From Larix kaempferi (taxonomy: Eukaryota; Streptophyta; Pinopsida; Pinales; Pinaceae): 64,000 nucleotides of DNA. The stretch's first letter is position 1. Each line of letters opens with the position of its first letter. Below are positions 56,341-64,000 of the stretch, piece by piece. The notes beneath the pieces were generated by a model that searched no databases, was not told where the DNA came from, and saw only the letters and a program-made list of their open reading frames with translations. Both the position numbers and the translations under genes were made by a program. The stretch covers positions 13,225,001 through 13,289,000 of the forward strand of contig BSBM01001719.1 in assembly GCA_027924585.1 (NCBI GenBank), read 5' to 3'.

Positions 56341-57290
56341 AATGTTGTAGTTGAGTCTTCGTCGCTTGTTCTTTGAAACAAGTCTCTCTTGTAGGTGATG
56401 GTACACGGTCTTTCCTACAAGACAAGTTCAATTGCATGATTAGAAGCATCTCATAGATTTCAGAACAAATTCTTACACATAAAGACATATGTCATACAGT
56501 CATGCAATTATCTTAGCTAATGCTTCAATACAACATTTATCCATATCCCGCAACTTTCTAGATGCCTTCCATCTCTACCAAAACATTGTTAAGAGTGTGC
56601 ACAACTCCCAACATGTCAACAAAGAGGTTTCATTCTAGATAAGTAGAAATGGAATGTTGTACAACACCATAGGCCACTTACCCATTACTATATTAGTAGT
56701 ATCTTGTTCATTAATGCAACCTTTTCTAAAAAGCATAATATACATCCTAAATCTAGGAACATAAGTATGTACATGACTGAACAAAATCATATATACAAGA
56801 AATGACAATTTAAATACTTATCTTTGTTTGCTTGTTGGGTGGACTCCCTCTCAATCTTTGCTTCCTTGCAAGAACTACTGTAGTGAGCTCCCTCTCGGTC
56901 TTTTCTTCCTTGCAGGAACTACTTGAGTGAGCTCCCTCTTGATCTTTGCTTCCTGGACGATCTTCTTTGTTCTTGTCCATGATTTGTGCTAGTAACCTGC
57001 ATATCTCATAAGTTAAGCATTGTAGAACCAAATTATACATACCTCGTAAGTAGAGATTTTGTGTCATCAATGGATATGGATGAATCTTTGTCTTCATGTC
57101 ACCATGTTCATATTTTCTTGATCTAGAACTTGATTTGTCTTTGTTGATGTACATTTCATGTTAGCGGACAACATCATCCTCATACAACACCACAGTGCAT
57201 TAGTACAATCATAAGTGTCATAACCTTAATCAATGAATGTCTTCTATCATTCAGATGCATTCATACTTTTACTAAGGTGATAAGACAAGT
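56341..57290. other. Unidentified interior of element E, replaces protease and integrase
   Basis: I find no integrase or protease motif. At 56833-56965 there are three copies of a roughly 58-base unit (TGAGCTCCCTCTCGGTCTTT, TTCCTTGCAGGAACTACT). A minus-strand frame (56810-57154) over them is Lys/Arg/Glu-rich and unrecognised. Confidence 0.5.
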
Positions 57291-57300
57291 CTAAAATTAA

Positions 57301-57545
57301 TCAAGATTGTACTAACCTCAATAATATGAAGACAAACATAGCATAAACTTGATCATGAACAGATTTCAAAACATACCTGAATCTCCTCAAGTCATACCTG
57401 TCGAGATTGCTTGTAGTCTTCTTATGTAAGGACTCAGCCTCATCTCCCTCTGGAACTGGAATCTCTTCACTTATGTAGGTGCCCAAATCATTCTCTTCTA
57501 TGATTAACCCAATCCACTTTGATTTGATGAAGCTGTATCTGGAGC
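57301..57545 (-). pseudogene. Copia gag N-terminus of element E, truncated
   Basis: LGTYISEEIPVPEGDEAESL followed by HKKTTSN parallels FIKEEVAEPEGDESKAKHKK of element A. After that the similarity stops near 57400. Only about 60 residues of gag remain. Confidence 0.75.
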
Positions 57546-58554
57546 TAGCTAGGGTTTGACAGAGAAACCCTAAAAATTGAAACTTTGAATTTCAAACTTT
57601 TGATTGGATGAAAATATGCACCTTGCTGAGCTGATCAAGCTGGCATACTTCAATTTTGAAATATCCAAAATTTGACCCCTCAAAATTGACTTTGAAAGTT
57701 TCTGATCTGTAGCTTCTGTCAAATTCTAGTTTTCTGGTCAAAATCCTGAACCAGTGTTTGATAGAGCCCAGGGTTCTACCCAACCAAAAAATTTGATCTT
57801 GGTCTCTAAATTTTGAGTTTTCTGAGGAGCATCCAGCCATGGACTCAGATTCAAGAAATTACAACTTTCTTTGAAACCCTAATTTCCCACAGCAGTGACA
57901 AACCAAAAATGAAAGAGCTCAGAATCCAATTCTGTTTGGACATAAATATATGCCATATTGTTTCTGATGTATATATGAAATTTTGGATCCTCAGGGTCTG
58001 AAACTTCAGCTTGTGGTAGACTGTCCTGTCATATTTCCAACCCCACATATCTGAGCTCAAATGGATTCTATGAGAGATATTTATGCCAAGTGTCGCAACG
58101 TGAAATGTTTATGGGATGAAACAGTATAGCGAACGTGTATGGCGTGCCACATGTCACTGTTTCAACTTCGACCTCTGAAACCCGGACTTGTGAAATTATA
58201 GTCTGTGCTCTAATTTTCACTTTTACGTAATTCCATTTGGAGATTTCTAGCCCGAGATATGACCTTTTTCCCTAGGTCACCTGTTTAGGACTGCATTCTG
58301 GAAGAGGAAGAAACCCTAACTTGTACGGATCATATCTCATAAAGTACAATGAATATGAGGCTTTCCTTTGGACACAAGGTACATGGACATTTCATATTTG
58401 ACCTGTAGAAGTTTTAGATTCTGAACCTTTGCCAAAACATATTTATAGCGAAAGTTCCACGATGACTGGTTTTTACTATACCAAGCCCTAGCTTCCAATT
58501 TGTCGCAAGTGCAACAAGTGTCATAAATTCCATACCATGCATTCCTTCAGGCTA
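57546..58554 (-). other. 5' leader of element E
   Basis: About 1 kb non-coding between gag start and primer-binding site; element A has a leader of only about 400 bp. No gene or repeat recognised. Confidence 0.6.
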
Positions 58555-58566
58555 GCTCTGATACCA
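58555..58566 (-). promoter_or_regulatory. Primer-binding site of element E
   Basis: Minus strand TGGTATCAGAGC directly next to the LTR end; initiator tRNA-Met type. Confidence 0.92.
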
Positions 58567-59200
58567 TGTTATTTTTTCAGAATTTAATTCAATCTGATAT
58601 AGGATCTTAACTGAAAGAACAACATGTACAACATATCAAACACAAGAGATAAGAGACACAAAGCATTTCACTGGGGAAAACCAAGAAGGTGAAAAACCCC
58701 GCAACTTCCTCAGAGATAGAATGAGCATCAATACAAAGATCACAAATATCAAACCCCACAACAAGAGATATTCTCCTAGTAGCTCCTCCTCCTCCACTTG
58801 TGCGCACTCCTCCTCTCTCTCACTAATGCAAAGTGAGTGAGTGTGTGAATGAATAAATGAGAGAGTCACACTCTCTATTTATACTTTACTTCACTTTGGC
58901 TTTTAACTCTAACTAGGTTGGCCCCAACTTAACCACTTAACATAATTCTAACTGGGCCAACCCCACTAGGGTGGTCTAATAACCCTTTGACCCACACAAC
59001 TTATACAGGGCCGACCCCACCAAGGTGGTCTAATAACCCATCAAGTATAAGTTGCGACACTTACAATAATACTTGCGACACTTGCAAATACAAATGATGA
59101 CACTTCCAATCGGAGGAATTATAGATCTCCGTTGGGGATACAATAAAGTACAAATATAATACATAGAAGAATATATTCCGAAGTCACAAATACATCAACA
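58567..59200 (-). repeat. 5' LTR of element E
   Basis: 634 bp, with the same TGTTGATGTATTTG start in element orientation. Plus-strand left end TGTTATTTTTTCAG. Confidence 0.92.
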
Positions 59201-59205
59201 GTGAC

Positions 59206-60692
59206 CTGCCTTGACAAGTTGATTGTGTGCTTAGAATGGTGTATTGACTGAGATAAACAATTGATTGATAGTCCCCTCTTGATCTGGTTTGATTTGACAG
59301 TACTTGACTATAATCCATGATGAGATTGGTTTGGAAATAGTTTTATTATATTGTGTGTAACAGTGTTGTAAGTGGATTGATAATGACAGTATTTACAAGT
59401 TGACAAAAGTGGTTTTGACTTGACATGGTTAGAAACTTGTGTAAGTAGTTGCTTTGACTTGATTTGATTTTGATCTTGACCTTCTTGAGGTAACAAGTTG
59501 CCTTGAATGATCCTAACCTGTTTTACCTCACTTGATTGGCTATGCAAGATACCTAAAGTTGTTGATTTAGTAGGTTATCTTAAGTTGTGATGGGTTTATT
59601 GGTTGACTGAGATTGACTAAGTCTCTAGGTTGATCGAGTTTTGTTGATTAAGTTGTCTATCAAGTCTTGTTTGTTTGAGTTGTTAGTCAAATCATGAGTT
59701 TGGTTAAGGTGTCATTGAATTGAGTATAATTGAGTGAGCTAGTTATGGTCATATTGTAAATGTACAGTCCTAATCCTATCTTGAACAAGTAAGAATGTAG
59801 GTTTCCCATGGAGCAGTTGTGGTAAGGTAATGATCAGATTGACACAGTTATATGACTGATTTGGAATAGGTACACAAGCAACTTGGTACATGTTAGTTAA
59901 GTTTTTGTATAGGTTTCCTTATGTGTAGTTGGTCTAACTCAGATTGGTTGAGTTGTATGAGTGGTTGGTTTGACTTAGGTGGACTGAGATTGGTATGTAG
60001 TTGGTTAGAGTCAGATTGACTAAGCCGGATGATGAGAATAACAGATTGATTGGTACAACTTGAATGGTATAGTACAACTTGATTGGTACAACTTAATTGG
60101 ACAGGTTGATGAGCAGTGTGGATTAGTTGTGGTGCAGTGGTTAGTTGATAAGCAGTGACAATGATTGTGTAGTGTAGTGAAAGTGTTGGTTAGAAAGTCC
60201 CCAGGATCAGTGCGGTTGGTGGTTTGGTAGTTCAGTTTCTATATTCGTATCAGGGTGGTAGGATGGGGCAAGGAAAGGGGGTTGTAGCGTCCTTCGGGTT
60301 GTAGCCAGAAAATTAGGGATTTGGAGCTTCTTTCAGGATGTAGCTTGTAAACTAGGAGTTTGGATCCTCCTTCCAGTTGTAAATGGAGAATTGAAGCTTT
60401 GTAACAAGGGGTTTGTTTCCTCTCTCTAGTTGTTGCTGGAAAAACTCTATTATAAAGGATTTTGTGGTTTCCCCCCTAGGACTTGGGTTTCCATGTAAAA
60501 TATTGTGTATTGTATATATTGCTTTGATTCTTATGTGATGATGATAATGCTATGATATATAAAGGTTAATAATGTATTAATGATGTACTCTGCAGAACAT
60601 TGAATAAGTTGTTGATGATTAAAGTTGTAAAAAGTAATAAAAGGTACACACATTGATTCACCCCCTCTTAGTGTGCTTCGTGTGTCCAATAA
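59206..60692 (+). repeat. Copia LTR region of element 'H', left end not defined
   Basis: The right end GTGTCCA near 60688 is set by the following primer-binding site. TATA-like CTATTATAAAGG at 60447-60458. The plus strand is strikingly T/G-rich with irregular GATTGA/TTGACT/GGTTGA phrases from 59210 to 60250. The phrase CACCCCCTCTTAGTGTG before the end is reminiscent of Sirevirus-type LTRs. Confidence 0.55.
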
Positions 60693-60693
60693 T

Positions 60694-60704
60694 TGGTATC
60701 AGAG
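60694..60704 (+). promoter_or_regulatory. Primer-binding site of element H
   Basis: TGGTATCAGAG, initiator tRNA-Met type, with plus orientation opposite to neighbours E and I. Confidence 0.85.
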
Positions 60705-60769
60705 TGGGCCTTCACAGAAAGCCTTACTATCTTGAAGGTGATCTTTGACACACCATTGGGTTCTCAGTG

Positions 60770-61000
60770 AATGGAGTACCATTTTTTTGTGGGACAGATT
60801 ACTTGATCTAGAAAATAAGAATGCAGGCTTATCTTGATTCAGAAGGAATTGATACATGGAAATCAGTTCTTAATGGATATACTCCTCCAAATAAAGTGAA
60901 AACAACAGCTCAGAAGGAAGCAAGGAAAAATAATTCAATGGCTATGGAAGCCATTCTTGAAGGCTTAATAGATCTCCAAAAGGAAAAGATAGGAAAGTGT
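60770..61000 (+). pseudogene. Copia gag N-terminus of element H, cut by element I
   Basis: NGVPFFCGTDYLI, stop (Trp expected), KIRMQAYLDSEGIDTWKSVL, NGYTPPNKVKTTAQ, ARKNNSMAMEAILEGL. This is the typical start of copia Gag. It is interrupted at 61000 by the LTR of element I; the continuation would lie beyond I, outside the window. Confidence 0.85.
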
Positions 61001-61553
61001 TGTTAGATTTTTAAGTGTAATAAAAATAAGGATCATTGAAAGATAAACAAGCACAACATGAACAATAGTACACAACAAATTTACCTTGGGAAAACCCTCT
61101 CGGGGCAGAAAAACCCATCAAACTTGTTCTATATAGATTCTACAAAATGTATAATAGTATCCCTCGTGCAAAGACCCAAAACAATAAGACTCACAAGAAG
61201 CTACTCTGAATGACTCTCTCTCTCTCTACTCATGCGAATTAGATGAGTGGGTGAAGTGTTCAAATGAGGAGGGAAAGCCTCCTATTTATACTAAACAAAA
61301 CAATTGACCTTTTTACTAATTAGGTCAGCTTGACTCACCTAAGTGAGCCAACCTGTACAGTACTTTACAATAAAATATTCGTTTTTAGATCTTTCTAGGT
61401 CGGCCTAACAGTTAGGGTTTACATTGACTCTTTCAATGACTTTTAAATGATCAATTACATCAATAATAATCCCCGTAGGGTGTACAATACAAATGATACA
61501 AATGACTCAAATAATACAAATAAGAATATCTTCTGAAGTTACATTCTTCAACA
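61001..61553 (-). repeat. 3' LTR of element I
   Basis: Plus-strand ends TGTTAGATTTTTAAG and ATTCTTCAACA. Minus-strand TATA (TATAAATAGGAGG) near 61290. Similar in layout to the LTRs of A (the phrase AGGGTTTACATTGACTCTTT is shared). Confidence 0.88.
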
Positions 61554-61569
61554 CTCCATCTTAACAAGG
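61554..61569 (-). promoter_or_regulatory. Polypurine tract of element I
   Basis: Minus strand TTGTTAAGATGGAG next to the LTR; one change relative to the GTTAAGAGGGAG tract of A and E. Confidence 0.7.
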
Positions 61570-61674
61570 AATGTATTCTTCATTCATCGTCATCGTCATC
61601 TTCCAGCTGTGGCACTTCTTGTACACGGACTATTGACATCTGCATCTCGTGAGTCTATATGTCATAAGAAGTTT

Positions 61675-62330
61675 CACAGAGCCAACCCTTTTTCATGTTA
61701 GATGTGACCTAAACCATGTCTAGAATTTTCACGCACAGAGCCAACCCTATTTCATGCTGGATGTGACCTAGACCATGTCTAGGAATTTCACACACATATT
61801 CAACCCTCTTTCATGCTATATGTGTCCTAGACCGAGTCTAGGAATTTTCCACACAAATCCATCCCTCTTTCATGCTAGATTTGACCTAGACCAAGTCTAG
61901 GAATTTTCCACTGTAACTGATCTCCCGCATCTAAGCAGACCAAGAGCATCATTACAGGAACTGTGAGTGATCTTCCGTAGCTAGCCAGACCAGAAGCATC
62001 ATTCCAAGAATTTCACCACAAATCCAACCCTCTTTCATGTTGGATGTGACCTAGATAAAATCTAGGATTTACCACCTGTGAATGATCTCCTGCAGCTAAG
62101 CAAACTAGGAGCATAATTTCAGGACTTGCGAATGATCTTCCACATATAGGAAAAACATAAGCATCATTCCAAGACTTTCCATAGTGCCAGGCCTTTTTCA
62201 TACTGGATGTGACCTAGACCAAGTCTAGGATTTTCCACTACAGTGCCAGTCCTTTTTCATACTGGATGTGACCTTGATCAACTCTAGGATTTTTCATAGA
62301 GCTAGTCCTCTTTCATACCAGATCCAACTG
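61675..62330. repeat. Hairpin tandem repeats in the 3' region of I
   Basis: Two alternating unit types. The first is CCTTTTTCATACTGGATGTG followed by a hairpin such as CCTAGAC-CAT-GTCTAGG (61767-61783), CCTAGAC-CGA-GTCTAGG, CCTAGAC-CAA-GTCTAGG (twice) or CCTAGAT-AAA-ATCTAGG (near 62050). The second is GTGAATGATCTCCTGCAGCT, AAGCAGACCAAGAGCATCAT. Confidence 0.88.
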
Positions 62331-62502
62331 TCATCATCCACCAACCGAGCAATCCATCCGTTTGATCCATCCTAGGAGCATATATTATGTTGTGCACAAC
62401 AAGAACCTGCATTACCTCACCGCTCGTCCAGATCCTCTCGTATCCTAGGAGTCTCAATTAAATCACATGACCCATGAATACCTGCTACCTCATCTGATCT
62501 CA

Positions 62503-63570
62503 TCACTCCCTCTTGATATGTACCACTCCAATATTGTCCTTAAAGTACTTGAACTTCACTCTTGACAGAGGCTTGGTCAACACATTGGCTATCTGCTCCT
62601 CTATTTCTATATATTGGAACTTCACTTCTCCCTTCTGCACCATATCCCAGATAAAGTGATGCTTGATCTCGATGTGTTTCGACTTGTCATGGAACACAGG
62701 GTTCTCTGACAACTTCACACAACTCTGGTTTTCATAGAAGATACAAGTCCCCTCTAACTCGAGATCAAGAAATCCTGATATCAAATTCTGAAGCCACACT
62801 ACCTTGCAGCTTGCCGAACAAGCTGCCATATACTCAACCTCAACTGTACTAAGTGCCACACTCGTCTAATTCCTACTGAACCATGAGATCATATCCGATC
62901 CCAAACTGAAGCAACACCCTGATGTGCTCTTTCTATCCATGACACTCCCGACCCAATTTGCATCAACATAACCCTGTAGGTTAATCTTCTGATCTGATGC
63001 ATACTTGAGGCCATAATAAACCATAACTCTTAGGTACCTTATCACATGATTTGTCACAACATATCTCAGCTCTACTATATACTGACACAGAGTGTTCACT
63101 GCAAAGCATAAGTTTGGCCTCGTGTTCTTCAAATACATCAACGAACCAATCATCTGCCGATACATCGTGGCATCCACCAATGCTGATGTAGTATCATTCA
63201 ACAAATTCAGATTCAATGCCATAGGTGTGGCCATGGCCTTACATTCCATCATCCCAAATCTCTTCATGATCTATGTCGTATACTTTCCTTGACCTAGGAA
63301 AAGTTCCTTTGGATTCTGCCACACATCAAGTCCTAAGAAGTAATGCATCATACACAACTCTTTCATCTCGAACTCAGCAGCAAGATTCTTCTTTGTTTAT
63401 GCTATGAGCTTCTCTTCACTTGTCAAAAATAAGTCATCTACATACAATAGTAGAATCACCGATTTCCTTCTTCAACCTTGTAGTAAAGGTTGAAATCCGA
63501 TTTACTCTTGGTAAATCCCAAGCTCATCAGAAACCCATAAATCCTGTTGTACCATGTCCTGGGTGCCTAT
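62503..63570 (-). pseudogene. Copia reverse transcriptase and RNase H of element I
   Basis: Read right to left: FGLMSLGFTKSKSDFNLYYK-like start near 63560, catalytic YVDDLFLTS near 63440, LAAEFEMKELCMMHYFLGLD, MKRFGMMECKAMATPMALNL, YVDANWVGSVMDRKSTSGCC, STVEVEYMAACSASCKVVWL, ENQSCVKLSENPVFHDKSKH and VLTKPLSRVKFKYF. Frame breaks occur near 62860, 63270 and 63395. The RNase H first Asp (VDANW) is present. Confidence 0.92.
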
Positions 63571-64000
63571 CTCAAACTGCACCACATATACTTCCACTTC
63601 GTGATGGGAGAAATCCGCTATCACTCTGAGCATATCCCTGAGATACTGGGGCAAACAACCTTTGCCACTGATAGGGACTAAGTGATAATGTCTCTCCATA
63701 TGTATTGTAGTCACTCCCTCTGAAGCAGAGCTTTCCTGCTCCCTCTATAACTAAGCACTATCGTCCCTCTGCATCTTGTACTCTCTACATCGGGACATTA
63801 TGAACGGGAGTGACTGGTAACCTTCTCTTCTGATGATATTCTTTGTATCCATCTATGTCATCTTCGGATACCATGATATAAAACTCTGTTGCAAGTTATC
63901 TCTTGCACCCATCTATGAGCTCTTCATATTCAACCTTGTAGCAAAGGTTCATATCTCATCACTCTAGGTGATCCTCAATCTCATCATGCTATCATACGGG
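63571..64000. other. Unmatched interior of element I at the window edge
   Basis: RT similarity stops abruptly near 63570, inside the domain. The next 430 bases show no RT motif, which suggests an internal deletion or rearrangement. No gene recognised. Confidence 0.5.

Larger units (their letters stand above)
50493..59200 (-). mobile_element. Ty1/copia retrotransposon 'E', deleted and twice invaded
   Basis: LTRs of 634 bp each (50493-51126 and 58567-59200). The target duplication is imperfect, GTGAT (50488-50492) and GTGAC (59201-59205). In the minus direction it has a primer-binding site, a 1-kb leader, a gag fragment, RT, RNase H, a long hairpin-repeat 3' region and a polypurine tract. Protease and integrase are missing. 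It contains solo LTRs at 51968-52615 and 53934-55336. Its RT, RNase H and polypurine tract are close to those of elements A and I. Confidence 0.92.
61001..64000 (-). mobile_element. Ty1/copia retrotransposon 'I', 3' half, runs off the window
   Basis: 3' LTR, polypurine tract, hairpin-repeat 3' region, RNase H and most of RT are present on the minus strand. The left flanking pentamer is AGTGT (60996-61000); its partner would be outside. It inserted into gag of element H. Confidence 0.9.

Overview
The window looks like heterochromatic, gene-poor nuclear DNA of a large-genome seed plant. A gymnosperm is my best guess, from the many old, decayed LTR retrotransposons and the very low gene content; nothing in the sequence proves it. 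No intact host gene is present. Two host-derived traces stand out: a probable last exon of an FtsH-like protein on the minus strand near the left edge (144-338), and a decayed omega-3 fatty-acid desaturase pseudogene on the plus strand (about 18120-19242). Almost everything else that can be named is LTR retrotransposon.

Layout. 660-1190: palindromic 33/99-bp tandem repeats. 1271-2923: minus-strand Ty3/gypsy gag plus start of protease with its primer-binding site, followed by a candidate very long LTR (2926-7434). 7435-16000: mostly anonymous non-coding DNA with an old tandem duplication, two isolated LTR-type promoters and a short tandem repeat. 16050-17770: plus-strand copia remnants. 18120-19242: desaturase pseudogene. 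20056-26544: complete minus-strand Ty1/copia element 'A' with 5-bp target duplications. 27166-28675: plus-strand copia 5' LTR and gag 'J'. 29436-48851: minus-strand Ty3/gypsy chromovirus 'B', into whose 5' leader a 15-kb plus-strand Tat-lineage Ty3/gypsy element 'C' (33286-48347) has inserted. Both still have perfect target duplications (TGGAT for B, CACAG for C). 49995-50397: solo LTR of the B family. 50493-59200: minus-strand copia 'E', itself hit by a solo LTR of its own family in the opposite orientation (51968-52615) and by an unrelated solo LTR (53934-55336). 59206-61000: plus-strand copia 'H' LTR end and gag start, interrupted by minus-strand copia 'I' (61001 to beyond the window).

Two structural themes are the most interesting. 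First, in copia elements A, E and I the stretch between the RNase H end and the 3' LTR is filled with tandem repeats whose sequences differ between elements. In E and I the units are short hairpins, and some arm changes are compensatory. Second, element C carries a repeated inverted motif (GAGCGCTACT / AGTAGCGCCC) in its LTRs, in its 5' leader and in an intron of an antisense, apparently spliced gene lying between its pol and 3' LTR. That antisense gene resembles a plant mobile domain protein. Element C's 6.4-kb gag-pol frame also has 15 in-frame stops but no frameshift.

All identifications rest on reading the sequence and on remembered family motifs. No database search was possible.
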